Assembly (NCBI RefSeq): GCF_000204055.1
Contig: NW_006768769.1
Span: 784,274-848,273 of the forward strand
Direction of reading: 5' to 3'
DNA: 64,000 bases
Source of the DNA: Melampsora larici-populina 98AG31
Taxonomy: Eukaryota > Basidiomycota > Pucciniomycetes > Pucciniales > Melampsoraceae
In this document: piece after piece, positions 38,976 through 51,541 of the stretch
How positions within the stretch are numbered: the first letter of the stretch is position 1
How the letters are laid out: every line of letters starts with the position of its first letter
Position numbers and translations under genes: made by a program
The notes under the pieces: generated by a model
What the model was told of the DNA's origin: nothing
The model's database searches: none
Seen by the model: the letters and a program-made list of their open reading frames with translations, nothing else

Positions 38976-40549
38976 ATGGACGATGAGGATGACAATCATA
39001 AGGACAGCAATAATAGATACATGTTTTTTTTTCTTGCTTGAACTTTTCTTTTTTTTTACTTCTCTTGCATGTATTTCTTTTTTTTGAATTCGATTTCATT
39101 TAGCATTGTAGTTTTTTTTTTGATTTTTTGATTTGTATTCATACTCATCAATTTTGTTTTGGAATTTGCTATTTTTTTATTTTTTTGAGTTGGTTTTGAT
39201 TAGATCTTGATGAGATGTGGTTTCGTTCTTTTTTGTGGAAACCAATGTCTTCGTTTCTTCAAAAAGAAATTGTCTTTTATCTTTTATTAACAGCAAGGTC
39301 TTATCAATATCAGTATCTTATCAACATCAACATCTTATCAACAGAACATTTTATCAACAACATTTTATCAACAAGAACATCTTATCAACAACAACATCTT
39401 ATCAACAACAACATCTTATCAACCCAACATCTTATCAACAAGAACAACAACATCAATGATTTTTTTTTCTAGAACAGAAAGATTTATAGATTTTTTTGTT
39501 TCTTAAATGATTTTCTTATGGACCACAGACTTCTTGATTTTTTGAACAAAAAAAACAAAACTGATAAAACAAATGAAAAAAAAGAAATTAAAGAAAACTT
39601 GATGAAATCTTTTGAAGTGAAATTAGTTGAATTCTATTTGTGATGTGTGAGTTCATGAGCAAGCTATACTAGAGCAGAGCAGAGCAAAGGGGTATGTAGA
39701 GTTATCTTTTTTGATTATAATCAAACCTATATACAAATTGTATACCCACCAGCAGCTGCATTGACCCATGAGGATGTATAGAAAAAATTGCTAGTCTTGA
39801 TACTATCTATGTAAATTCAGAGAAATTAAAACATTTCTAAAACCCAATGAAAGGGTTGAATCAGGTTGAATCAGCATCTCACAAATGGTATGTGATGATA
39901 GAGGTATATCTAAAACAAAAAAATCAAACACAATTCTCTTTGAGACTGTACAAAAAAGCTGACACTATCTTTAACAAAAGGTCTTTAGTTAAACCTTTCG
40001 TCAAATCTTTATGACAACTCACTTGAAGTAGAGATGAAAGGTGAATGCTAAAATGTTCTTGAGCCTGACAGGCAACCAATACCTACGATTATCATTAATC
40101 TATCTTCCACGTTGAGGGAAATGCAGGGCGATGTAAGTTTACATACCGTGAAGTCATTTTTAGATAGGATTGTTTTTCATCTGAGGAAGAGAATGCATTC
40201 TTCAACTACTCGCCAAATCAAGAAATATGAAATTCGTAATGAATGCATAAAGCTAAATAGATATAAACAAAAAATTGTGATACAATCCTCTACAAAAATA
40301 AATATATTGAGAAGGAATTTGGATAGAGAAATCATGTGATTTCGAATATGATGAAACCAAATCAAACTAACAAAACAGATAAATAAGAAATACAAATAAG
40401 AAATATCATCACAATCATAAGATTGTAGTAAGATTGTAAAAAACCTAAGCTTCATAAACCAACAAGACCAAACTCATTCAAACATGAAAGTAGGAATATA
40501 AAATCAAAAAAACCCCACAAAGATTGACATTGATTTTCTTTAAAAGATT
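38976..40549. other. intergenic with a minisatellite
   Basis: A/T-rich. It holds the CATCTTATCAACAA minisatellite listed separately and the 3' flanks of two convergent genes. No coding frame recognised. Confidence 0.45.
39299..39455. repeat. CATCTTATCAACAA minisatellite
   Basis: About ten imperfect tandem units of 12-18 bp (TTATCAACA core with variable linkers). Confidence 0.85.
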
Positions 40550-42644
40550 TCAATTCAAACCAATGATTCCTCTTAACCAACGAGTAGCAAGTCTACTAAC
40601 TTCAACCGATTCATCTAAACTTAAAAAATCCGAAACCAGTTCCATAATATGCCTTTCTACTTCATCCGCCACTCTTTGTAGATCAGGTCCTAAGATTGCT
40701 CTGGCTAATGGTGCAACGTTTTGTGAAAGTGAAATTGAGGTTTCTTCATTGCTTGTTGTGGAAGTTGGTTGGGTTGGATCTGGAATCGGGATTGGGGGTG
40801 GAATTGGGTCGGTTGAAGGATTGGTTGTGGATTGGGCTTCGGGTGGGGGATTCGTGGGATTTGGTTGAGAGCCGAGTTGAGGTTGAGTCGAAGTTGTCGA
40901 GTCACTTTGAGTGGTAGTAGAGACTTGCACAGCAGTCTGTTCTGGTTGTGTAGAAGAAGTTGACGGTTCGATGGATGGTGTAAGTGTAACCCGGTTGGTT
41001 GGTTCAGAAGTTGTCTGAGGAATGACCAATTCATCATTCAATTCCGCCGTTGGGATCACACCATGAGTAGTTGGCTCCCCAGTGCTTTCAACAGAACTTG
41101 AGCTGGAGATCTGATCACGTTCACCGTTATGAGTTCCTCCTACCAACGCACTTGGACCTGGAGTAGGTAATTGATCTACAACACCGTCACAATTTTCACT
41201 AGCTACCTCTGTAATTTCCACCTCCCTAACAGCGACATTCTGGGGGACTTCGTTATTCACAATTAGTTCATGCCCACTCCTAAGTTCCACATCTGAGGTA
41301 ATCCGAGGGTCGATATGTTCATTTGCCTCCCTGGCGTGCGTATCAGCTAGTCTCGTTTCACCATCACTCGACCGGCCTACACCGGATTGAATCGCATCGC
41401 TTTGCTCGGCATCAGTAGCGATAACAGGTTCTTGCGACACCGAATTCTGAACTGAAGCGTCCTGTCCCTCTCTTTGACCCGTCTCCGTTTCCCTAGCGAC
41501 ACGTGACCCTCGATGACCAAAGACGATTGGTCTTTCAAGGCGTTGACCACTAGCGAACCTTTGAAGAAGTAAATCAACCTCTTCAACAGTAGATCCAGTG
41601 ACCCTAACTAGATAGTCTCTTACTGTAGGTTGATTGGTTAATAATCTAGCTAACATATGCATAGGTTCTAAACCATTTCCGGTTGCTCTTTGTACAAGTG
41701 ATGTGCCTGGAAAATCGGGTTCTGCACGTGTGCTCAACCATTCTTGATGAGTATGTGGTAGTTCTACGATTTGTCCATCGAAATTGACGTGCTTATAAAA
41801 CTAGAATAGTGAAACCATAAAAGTGAAACCAAAAAACCAATAGATTAGTCTGAATCCAAAAGAAGATAAGACATCATAAATAACAATTAAACAAGAACCT
41901 ACACATTCTTTACCAAAAGAACAATTTCCAAACCTATTGAAATTCTTACAAGGTTTCTCGGCCCATTTTTCTCTTGTAGCTTTAACGATCAAATCTTTTT
42001 GTTTCGATCCATTTGGATAAAATTTTGGACTTTGGACTAAATAAGTGGATTCGATTCTACAAAGTGGACAACGTCTTAAGATACCCATGGATACTTGGTC
42101 TGAACTTTTTCCTCTTTGAGTTCTCCAATTTCTTATACATGGTAAACAAAATACATGAGAACATGAACCTTTTCAAATCATAAATAAAGAGAGTAATCAG
42201 TTATATTGAAGAAATGACGAGGTTTATAGCAAAAGGATGCGTGAATGCTCACAAAGTAATCCATAATAAGTCTCAGGATAATCTAAACAAATCCCACAAG
42301 TTTCATCTGGATCTTTCTCAGGAAGTTCTGATGGTTTGTTCGATTTGTCCACAGGTTTCGAAGTAGAAGTAGAAGCGATTGGAGTTTCTGGATTCTCATG
42401 TTCATCGTCAAGAATAGGCGGTAAATGAGGTGGTTTGCTAGGTAAATCGTGAGGAGTATGTCGTATTGAAGTGTTCGTAAGTTCGGAATGATGAAATCCA
42501 CAAGATGAACCTCTCCAACAGTATCCTAAAGAAGATGGAAGTGTTCATGAAAGTGTTAAGATTGATGAATGGTTTTGTAAGTTGACCGTAGCACTTACCT
42601 GCTTTGTAGTATCGACATGGTCTAGCGGAAACGAATGAGCTCAT
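40550..42644 (-). CDS. makorin-like CCCH-RING E3 ubiquitin ligase
   Basis: Complement of exons 40550-41800, 41903-42168, 42253-42525 and 42599-42644; 1836 nt, 611 aa. Order of domains: an N-terminal CCCH zinc finger formed across the first splice (CRYYKAG-YC, then CWRGSSCGFHH; C-x7-C-x5-C-x3-H); a linker; a C3HC4 RING with CGIC, then CSHVFCLPC across the next splice, and CPLC; then a second CCCH finger (C-x8-C-x5-C-x3-H) split by the last intron (GKEC joined to FYKH). RING flanked by CCCH fingers is the makorin pattern: ubiquitin ligases that bind RNA. The long C-terminal half is low-complexity (Ser/Thr/Gln/Pro), ending in a helical ARAILGPDLQRVADEVERH segment. Fewer CCCH fingers than animal makorins. 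Confidence is high for RING-CCCH, moderate for makorin orthology. Confidence 0.87.
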
Positions 42645-44002
42645 CGGTGGTCTCGGTTCGTATAGTCAGAGTTGAAATCGAGTGGGTCGAATTGAAAGTG
42701 GAAGCTTGAAATGCTGAGGAGGTAAAGTAAAGTAGAAGTCAAAAGCCAAGTGAGAGAGTATTTGATACATCAAACAGCTTTACATAAATTCAACAAACCA
42801 TCAGCATTTCATACAGAACCATATCAAACAAAGGCACAGAGCACTGCCCCTTGCTTCTGGCTCAACACAATAAAACTTAACAAAATCCACTAAAACTCCT
42901 CTCTTGCGCAAGGATACCCTCAAAGGGATTGAACCGCAATACTAAAGAAAGCATACATAACACAAAGGATGATGTTTACTCCATGAGTTTCAATACACAG
43001 GTACAAAAATACAATGGGGGACAGTAGTAGTTCTAAATCATCCAGTTCACACCAATCATCCAATGGACTACAAGTATGTCTTGTAGTCTTCATATATTTT
43101 TCATTCAACATTAGTTCCCCTTCGTCAAAGAAAAATTACCTCAATTGAGGGACATCTGGTAGAACTAGTGACAACTTTGGTTAAGATGCCTGACATTATC
43201 TCTCACAACTTATCATTGCTCTTTGTATAAAAATTCAATTGGATGCCAATCTTAAGGATAAATAGTATGGCATTCTGCAAGATAGTCAGGGACAAGTGTA
43301 TCACTGCCCCAGATGTGATTTCTTTCAAGTGGAATTAAAGAAAAGTCCAGGCATATATTCCTGTAGAAGAGTCCCCGCAGCACACCATCAATGGTCAAAT
43401 ACACAGAAAAGTCCATCAGTTTTCTTGGTTGCTCCATTGTGCTCCTTCTACTTTTTCAGGTTTTCTAGTGAAACACCTTTTGAATGAATTGATGAAACAG
43501 TTTCTTAGGCTCAAAAGTGTGACCTTGGCTGGGCCGGGTTAGAATCTTAGGGTTGTGAACCGGCCCTGAGTGTCACTGAGCAAGCCTGGGCCTTTTCACT
43601 GTGTAAACCCAAGGGGATCCAGAAATTTCTTGATCAGGGTCCACCAAGGCACACCCTGAACTACTTATAAGTGCTACAAAAGGACCACAAGGGAAATAAT
43701 TTTGGCTTGTATTGCACATCAAGGGGTATGGAATTTTAGATAAAATTTATAGGAGTCTACTTGGAAGGTGAAAAGAGCTATAGAAGCCTACTCTGAATGA
43801 AAAAGCACTGTCTATCTAGCAAAAAAAATGACAGGCAGCCAGGCAGACCAGGCCACCGGGGTGCCTGCAGGGCTTTTATGACTCTGATTAATTAGGTTTC
43901 AGTGTGTCAGGGCATGCAATGTCTGCTCCTGAAAAAAATGTTGGTCACAGTTGTCTGGGGGGTCTGGGGCTAGTTCATATCCCGGAATTTTGGCCAAAAG
44001 CA

Positions 44003-44005
44003 TCA
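44003..44005. repeat. TCA target-site duplication, left
   Basis: The three bases directly before the CACTA terminus; the same TCA follows the right end at 44821-44823. Confidence 0.75.
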
Positions 44006-44820
44006 CACTACACAAAATGTAATCTTTACCGGGCAGTGAAGAAAACTACTGACATGGAAAAATCCTGAGGCCACAGGAAGAGAGCTAAAAATCTGAAAAA
44101 ATCTGCACCTTGTTCCTAGATGTTGGGGCGTCATGATGAGTATTTTTTTGTATTTTACACACAGATATTAGTTAATGTACTAACAATAAAGGCTGAGAAT
44201 CATCAAAAACCCACCTGTAACAATACCTGAAATTTGGCCCATGGTTTGAAGACAGGATTTTGAAATCTTCAAACATCAATAACCTTTGCAGTTCTGAATC
44301 AAATCACTTGATGTTTGGTTCACCGGAAAGGTGAGTCTTTCCTCTACATTTATCATTGTGACATCACATCTGTAGCCGGTCTGCAAAAGATCCTACAGAG
44401 CAATTTGTTCAGACCCGTTTGAACATATGTAGAGAGTTTAAACTACCAGATAACACCCTACTACCTTTATGAAGTGTAAAGGAGAATTGTTAAGCTTTCA
44501 AACGGACCAATAACCAAGTTATTTGGAGCAGAATTGCAAAATTTATTGAAGTTTTTAGACCACAAAATATTGTCTTCATAATCATGACCCAAATTTCAGG
44601 TATTGTTACAGGTGGGTTGTTGATGATTTTCAGCCTGTATTGTTAGTACATTAACCAATATTTGTGTGTAAAATACAAAACAATACTCATCATGACGCCC
44701 CAACATCTAGGAACAAGGTGCATATTTTTTCAGATTTTTAGCTCTCTTTCTGTTGCCTCAGGATTTTTCTATGTCAGTAGTTTTCTTTACCGCCCGGTAA
44801 AGATTACATTTTTTGTAGTG
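44006..44820. mobile_element. CACTA-type non-autonomous element (MITE-like), 815 bp
   Basis: The element begins CACTACACAAAATGTAATC and ends with the reverse complement form (GATTACATTTTTTGTAGTG). The inverted repeats are about 235 bp each (44006-44240 and 44586-44820) and very similar. The 3-bp TCA duplication and the CACTA terminus are the signature of the CMC (CACTA/EnSpm) superfamily. The 345-bp middle has no coding frame, so movement would depend on a transposase encoded elsewhere. Confidence 0.85.
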
Positions 44821-45883
44821 TCAGAGGCTTGAGTTGTTATTAAGGGAGTGCAATGGGAATTGTTGGAGAATATCACATACAAGTCTTTAGCTGACAGGTT
44901 GGACTTCTTTGTTCATAACACTTGTTTTACAGGCATGACATCATAAATGTTTACCAATTTCTCTGATATTTATCCCATTGTGTTTACTATTGTCAAATTT
45001 TTTACTTATTTTTCTTCTTGTGGTTTCTATCTCATAGCTAACTTATAAATCAAATTTTGTGTCCCACTCACCTTTTTTTGCCTAGTTTTTTTCTTTGATT
45101 CTGTGGCAATCTAACAATTATCAAGGAACTCTTTTTTTTAGGTGATTGATAAACAACACCAAGTTGAAAAGACAGATGATGCTGGTTTTTGTTAGCTTGG
45201 ATTAAGCTGGAAGTTATACACTTTGTAAAGGAATAATCTGGAAGTTTTACAGCTTGGAAAACCCTGAGATACCTGTAAAGTATCTCAATGGTCTCAGAAA
45301 CATTCTGACACCAGTTTTTGGGCTCAGCTACAAGTTGGCATTGTCATTTTCAGTGGGTCTAAATGACTCTGATGCCCAATTCCCAAAATTGACTAAGTCC
45401 CAGTCTGGACCTAACCACCAACTCCAGAGAGGGACTTACACCCAAAGTCCAGATTTTGGTGTGAGTTCTTTTGGGGATTTTTTGGAAAATCTTCAAATCA
45501 CCCTGCTCACAAATCTCGCATTTCAAAGTCATTTCAGTGTATGATGAAGATGGTGTGCAGAGTCCAGACCTCCCATCTGTTTTTGGCCAATCCCAGCACC
45601 ACACTACCTTGTTTTTGAAGAAAAATAAACCAATATAATCATTTGGGGCCAAGCACAACTGTGGTGACCTAGACAGAAAACACATTGCCAAAACTCCAAA
45701 TCTGGGTATAAAACGGTAGAAAGGTTTCCACCAAACTATAGTTTGATTGCTCATGGCAGCTGAAACCCAAAATCCAGATACCCTGTTGCACCACACCATA
45801 TTAATCATCACACTATGCTCCTCAGGAGCCAATTGGCAACCAGTGAGGTATTCATCACACATCCATCACCACCCACAAATTTA

Positions 45884-46074
45884 CCTTGGATTTGTCAATC
45901 CGAGGTATGGTTGGATGCCAAACCTTGGACAGAAGCCTCCCAAGGTTTTGATCAAAGGTCATTTTCAGTGCAAGAGAATACCTTGGATAGAAACCTTGGA
46001 AAAGCTCTGTCCAAGGATTTGGGTCTGGTGATGCCTTGGATTTCTCAACCCGAGGCATCTATGTTGGCAGTGCG
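45884..46074. repeat. foldback (hairpin) repeat, about 190 bp
   Basis: Two arms of about 90 bp are inverted relative to each other. Left arm words CCTTGGATTTGTCAATCCGA and CCAAACCTTGGACAGA pair with right arm CTCTGTCCAAGGATTTGG and CCTTGGATTTCTCAACCCGA. The outer word is itself nearly palindromic. It lies at the start of the helicase remnant. Confidence 0.6.
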
Positions 46075-47235
46075 CTCAGACAATCTCTTGCCAACAACAA
46101 ACCCAAGTTTCTTGACACCATTGATGGCAGCACAAACACATCTGTAGGCCAATTGTTCCAGAATTATTACGGATATTCAGCACGAACTCAGCAGCAGCAA
46201 ACAGTGATCCACTTTCTCAATGGACAGTTGTGGTTTTTGATAGCGGGCACAGGCTTTGACAAAAGCTGTGTGCCCGACTTCTTTTATTTTACCCACAACC
46301 CCGCCTTCCACCCAATCATACTAAGTATTAACCCTTTAGAGGGACTTGGCAATGATCAGACAGGATTTTTGACTTGTAACACCAACGTTCCGGATTGCAC
46401 GGCTGACATCACATGCTTCAATTTGAGGCAGTTCACAGAGAACAAACAAGTTGGCCTGAAGGCAGTAGATCTGACTGGTCCTAATCGCACCACAGAGACA
46501 TGCAACACCATTATGAAGGGCATGTACATGTGGCCAAACCTAGGAATTGTAATCATTGGGTTTGGGACAATCTCTGGCCCCACTGCTGCAAAACTTGAAT
46601 GATTACTTAAATCACTTGGAGGGGACTGTACATGTTCATTTATGTGGTAAGCATTGATTGACTTTGGTTAGATATCATTATAAGCAGAATAGGAATTCAT
46701 GGCCACCAAAATATGCCATTCTTTTTGACTGTGCTCTGCAGAGTCCGGGGGTAGTTTTGACCAGTGCTGTGTTTGACCACATGTGGCAGGATCAGAACTT
46801 TCAGGACCAGTTGATTCTCAATGTTTTTGACAAAGCTCATATGGTTTGTAAGTGGGGGTTGGTCGAGAGTGGCAAATCCAACAGGCTTGCCAGTCATGTA
46901 AGAATCACAGATGGAGGTGTCTTCTGGCCATCATATGGGGACCTAGCTTGATGATTCCTATCTACCATGGGAAAGTGCCACTGCTTCTAATTTCAGCAAC
47001 TTGCACCCCTCAGGCAATTCACCAAATTTCTGTCAACCTCAAACTCAATCCACACGACATTAGATCCTCCAGAGTGGAACTCACTATACCGGAAATATGT
47101 TTGATCCAAAGGTTGTTCAAGAGACCTTTGAAAGCTTCATTGTGTGGAATATGTGCTCATTGTATGGTGGTCCCAAATTCAGCTATCCCTCTTACTCTTG
47201 TGTATTCCAGTACTCAAAATGCCACATTGGAATAA
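46036..47235 (+). pseudogene. RecQ-like DNA helicase remnant
   Basis: A decayed superfamily-2 helicase. First frame (46036-46602): QQQTVIHFLNGQLWFLIAGT followed by GFDKS, the motif I position (GFGKS expected, the invariant Gly replaced by Asp), then LSINPLEGLGNDQ (motif Ia-like). Next (46658-46951): SPGVVLTSAVFDHMW, then LILNVFDKAHMVCKWGL, the DEAH box of RecQ with Glu replaced by Lys. Next (about 46960-47100): LLLISATCTPQAI, motif III. Several frame changes separate the parts and the helicase C-terminal half is not found. Such copies in fungi are often carried by mobile or subtelomeric elements; no element borders were found here. Confidence 0.75.
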
Positions 47236-49172
47236 TTACAACTGCTTAATTCATCTTGTGGCCACCCAAAGGAAGCAGGAAATGCTCAATCACAGTTTGC
47301 ACATTGTTACCACACGTCCACTGGCCCCAAAGCCAAGCTTGACACCGTTAAGACTTTTGTTGCAGGGTCTCTAGCAATCCTAGTTTGCACTTTGGCACTT
47401 GGACTGGGCCAGAACTGGCACCGTGTCCATCATGTGATCATCATAGGTTGACAGTGAAAAGCGACAAATCCCACATAGTTGAGATACTTGAATCCCTGTG
47501 ACACAATCTATAGGTGAGTCTCAGACACCTCTGTCACAATACCTGATGTACTAACCTACATATCAGAATAGAAATAAACAAGAAGATAAAAAGAAAATAG
47601 CAGTTAAGTAGAAGGAATGAGAAAATATTATTATATGACTAAAAGTATTTTGACCTATGAGATTTGATCAGGTCACAAAATGAAAGTGAGAACAAAATTG
47701 ACACAGTCTAGATTCAGCAATGGATCCAGTGTCAATGTGTATTCAGATGAAAACATGAAGGTAACAAATCTAAGAACATAAATGATCATTTATAAAAACA
47801 AGGAAACTACAAGATGAGAATAGAGGCAAATTTACTTATATACTTCCCACAACCTTGTTCATACCAACTGCTGATGGACCAATCCAACATTCCACAATGT
47901 CAAATATATTAGGAGCTATCCAAGCTGAAGGTCTGAATGTCAAGTCCTTTCTTTTCTGGCTAAGGTCTCAACAACCGCAGCCATCAAACCATGAGCCACC
48001 TTTGCTAATTGATAGGGTTTATCATATATTTCATTTTTGGGGATTCAAGAGGTCACAGTCTTGCAGTTCCTTCATTGCTTTTTCGAAACCGCCAATCATA
48101 AGCTCCAAGCATATCAGAGACAATGGAGGGGAGAGGACGGAGATGGCCAAACCAGCATTCACATGGTTCTCAACAGGATGAAACAGCTATTACCACTTCA
48201 AACATCAAACAACTTCCCTTCAATTGAACATGGGAAAATGATTAGAATTAGAATTGGTGATAAAGCATCGATTGCTGCACACCTGTGCCACAGCACCCAC
48301 ACTACATACATGCAGTAGCATGGGTGAATTGGGAGCTATCATGTACATACAGAGATGCTCAGATATGGGTTCATTTGGATGAGTAAACCATATGTAATAC
48401 CTTCTGTAATTTTTCCAGTTTAACAAAAGCATTCCAAAAATTGACTACATATACTGACTCATAGATTTGGTGTAATTGCATTGACTAAACTCCATGTAAC
48501 AACCTTTCTGTTACTATCAAAGAGGGTCACACAGATTGTTTAGATCAGTGTTTGAGGTATGAATTTTGAGTGATGTACAGCTGTGGTTCTCTAGAGTATG
48601 GTTTGTAGATTAATTGTGGAGGTGTATAATGGGTTAGTTGATCATCAAGGTGTATGATATGCAGAGAGTGTGATTGACAAGTTGGAGTTTATGGGGAAGT
48701 AAGGTACAGAAGGGTTTAGGGTGTGAGCCAAAAAAGTCCATATTTGGCTGATTTCAACTTACACATAGAGAATTGCCTAAGCTAAGTATGTGTCTGGGGG
48801 TAACAGCTGTGGATAAAATTACCCCAAATCTACGTACATCATGGTTTACAGCATGTGGCTGTGGATGCTCTTATCCTGGGTATTCTTGTGAGTGAGCCAC
48901 CAGTCCAGAAAAAAACTTATACTCCAATTGACAGTACCTGTGGCCCTCTTGACTTTTGAGTGGTATTCGTACATCCATGGATCCTCCCATCCAAGCAAAT
49001 CTTGCCCAGTGCTGTATGCATTGAAAAGCTGAGACATATGAACACAAGAATTAAAGGGAAGTTGTGTTACATTTGTCATTCTGTTGATAAGAGGACTTGA
49101 TTACATCCTAGTTTTTAAGTCTAGAATAGAAGGGGCCTGAAGCAGTCTATTGAGTTGAACATGTCCAAGATC
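47236..49172. other. intergenic, probable transposon debris
   Basis: An open stretch around 47855-48300 (+) has no recognised domain. No RNA gene or terminal repeat seen. Confidence 0.4.
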
Positions 49173-50967
49173 TCAGAGCCAGACAGCATGACTAGCACCT
49201 ATACCAGGCTCATCGATCAAAGTCTTCGAAATTAATTTAATAGGAGCTTCAAAGAACGGATTCCATTCAAGAACCATCACCCAACCTACTTCATCATCCG
49301 TAAGGACAATCAAGATCCTCGAGTCATTTTCATCACCATGAATCCTAAACTCGATCGCATTTGCTTTCCCACCACTAGTCGGTGTAGGCCACAAGCTAAG
49401 GAGTTTCAAATAATTTGAATCTTGTTCTAGAACGGCAAGAACCCCTGGATGTTGAGGATCTTTACCTCGAGTGGTAGCGAAGATGTAGTTTTTGCTCATC
49501 CATGTCTCTTTGTCTGTCGTGCTTGCAAATAAAGTTTGTTTGAGTAGGGTTGGTAGAATCCGAATCGTATCTCCACGATAATCATCTGGATCAAATGATA
49601 TATCAAGTGATTGGTCTGAAGGAATGATCGAAGTTGAAGTTTGATAGACCAATGAATCAGGTTCAATCTTATATAAATCTATGAATTGTGCTTAGAGTGA
49701 TGCAACAATATCAACTTTTGCACTTTGGAGCGTGAATACATGGATATTCCCCCTACATGGTAAAGTGAGGAACTTACTATGTTCTGTGACTACATACAGC
49801 CATCTACCATCTTCACTGATCACACAATGTCTTGGACCATCATGAGGTCTTGGACTCTTAGTCTCGGTTATCAGTCTAAGAGTTTTCGTATCTGGGTCTA
49901 CTTCATACATAAAGATTGAGTTATGACCTCTGTTCAAAAAAGCTGGTCATTATTCTTTCCGTTTTATATGAAATGCTGTGCCAAGGCGAGGTGCATAATG
50001 TATTACCATATCACTTACAAATGTGCCACAAAGGCTTGATTTGTTATTCTATTAATCTCAATAGCATGGCTTCCATACCTCTGTCCAAAATCCACATATG
50101 AATCAGGAATTAGCGAAAAGAAAGGATCCAGAAAGAGATTTGATCTCACGAGAGCTTTACGAGTTCTATCTTCATTGATTAAATCCGATGGTGGAACAAA
50201 TAATATTTCTTGAATCTTTTCTTCAATCAAACCACTGTCTTTGTCCAAACGATGTAGTTCACCAGTAGGTCCTCCTACGGAATAAAGAGTTTGATCATTC
50301 ATGGTGATATAAGATGAAGTAGAAGCTGCGATTCAAAAACAAGATCGATATAACTGAGCTTTTGAGTAAATCTTTATCAAATGATACTCCAAAACTTGCT
50401 TCTGTAGAGCAAGAAGATTCTAGAAAGATGAAAAAAGAAGTAAGGAAAAAGAGAAGATCTTACTGATAGGCACCGTGTTAACTAATTCAAGTTTCAGTGA
50501 CTTCAAATCGATAGACCAAGAAGATAGTTGAGCGGGAAGCGCCCAAGTCGTTGCATAAACCCGTTGACGAGTACGATCATAATAAAGGTATTGATGAGGT
50601 CCATACGCAGGAACAGTAAGACAAACGGACAATTTGGAACTGGATCGATCGAAGGCTAGTAAATATAAGGAAGTCGAATTGAAAGAACCTGTGTGGGTAT
50701 TTAGGTAGACGTAGTTTCGAATCTTTAGATATTTTATCTTGCTCCTCAGCGGAGATTTATGTCTTGTCAAGCAAGAACTTGGCATCTTGAACAAATGTAT
50801 TGAATTTCATAGATTTGATGCAATAGACTTACCTGAGAACAAGTAATCGATCCCTTCATTCTTTGAACCAAAAGCTTGGTCTGCCATGTGCGAAACAAAC
50901 ATGGTTTTATTTGGTTCGCAAGGATTAGGAATGCAATCGATATATTGATCAGAATTACATTTTTCAT
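49173..50967 (-). CDS. lactonase / carboxymuconate-cyclase-like beta-propeller protein
   Basis: By family, a 7-bladed beta-propeller of the lactonase superfamily (fungal carboxy-cis,cis-muconate cyclase / 6-phosphogluconolactonase-like), acting on aromatic-breakdown lactones. Complement of exons 49173-49678, 49778-49929, 50019-50325, 50464-50785 and 50833-50967; 1422 nt, 473 aa. A signal-like N-terminus (MKNVILINISIAFLIL) precedes the propeller. Visible features: VYLNTHTG, SLYLLAFDRSSSKLSV, GPHQYLYYDRTRQRVYATTW, YGSHAIEINRITNQAFVAH, then GHNSIFMYEVDPDTKTLRL and GPRHCVISEDGRWLYVVTEH, both typical blades with conserved G-P-R-H, and a C-terminal DEPGIGASHAVWL. The signal-like start is unusual for a cytosolic cyclase and suggests secretion or a membrane anchor. 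A large transposon begins about 300 bp upstream of its ATG and may have replaced its distal promoter. Confidence 0.82.
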
Positions 50968-51270
50968 CTGTCCCGATATACTGTACTTCAAATTGACTAC
51001 TTTCACTATTCCTATTTGTTTAGAAGTTTCTTTTCATTACCCTTTGGGCATTCAGAAGCAACTGGAATTGAGTACATGTGTATGATGAAAATCAATACGA
51101 AAACTTGATCAACAGACCATCAAGGATCCGATAGCTAGGACAATCAAAGGGATCAGATATCGATGTGAAGTAGAAGTTTCTGCGAATGTTGATGATGGCG
51201 ACGAGGATGAGGATGTTGAAGTGGACATTGAGGAACGATGTAAGCTGTATGTGGTATTTATGTACAGTCG
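50968..51270. other. short upstream region of the lactonase gene
   Basis: 303 bp between the lactonase ATG and the transposon's target duplication. It contains no gene. The bases next to the junction read TACAGTCG, which resembles a Tc1/mariner end and may mark a preferred or older insertion site. Confidence 0.5.
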
Positions 51271-51279
51271 TTTTTTAAA
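51271..51279. repeat. 9-bp target-site duplication, left
   Basis: TTTTTTAAA immediately before the GGGTTACGAG terminus; identical to 61864-61872. The sequence is low-complexity, but both copies sit exactly at the inverted-repeat ends. Confidence 0.85.
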
Positions 51280-51328
51280 GGGTTACGAGATTTTTACACA
51301 CAACGTTTTTGACTCCTTATTGAGTGTA
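51280..51328. repeat. MULE left terminal inverted repeat, outer part
   Basis: Matches the outermost bases of the right repeat in reverse complement (GATTTTTACACA..ACG, then a CTCC/GAGTGTA hairpin-like word). It is cut off by the nested transposon at the TA 51327-51328 and resumes at 55925. Confidence 0.88.
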
Positions 51329-51414
51329 TTACTTTTGCTAAAAAGGAAGCCCGGGTTGAAATAAAATAAAATAAAACGTAGCCCAGAATTTCGCCGCAGT
51401 CACTGCAGTGAGTG
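51329..51414. repeat. inverted repeat, left, of nested Tc1/mariner element
   Basis: Pairs with 55837-55922. The differences are a short A/T slippage near the middle and a few substitutions. Confidence 0.9.
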
Positions 51415-51541
51415 TATGTACAGCAGCAGACACAGTCAGAGATTTTGCAGGTGCAGCCCCGCCTGCAATCTCAACCAATTTGATTCAGCTCCTTCAAGAG
51501 AGCCTACCACCAACCAATCAATTTTCATACTTGTCTTCTTG

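Larger units (their letters stand above)
42645..46035. other. intergenic with transposon sequences
   Basis: Contains the CACTA-type MITE (44006-44820) and a foldback repeat (from about 45884). Around them (42900-43950 and 44830-45880) I recognise no gene. Confidence 0.45.

Noticed and set aside
39215..39472. Open frames rich in I, L, S, T and Q
   Set aside because: They are translations of the CATCTTATCAACAA minisatellite.
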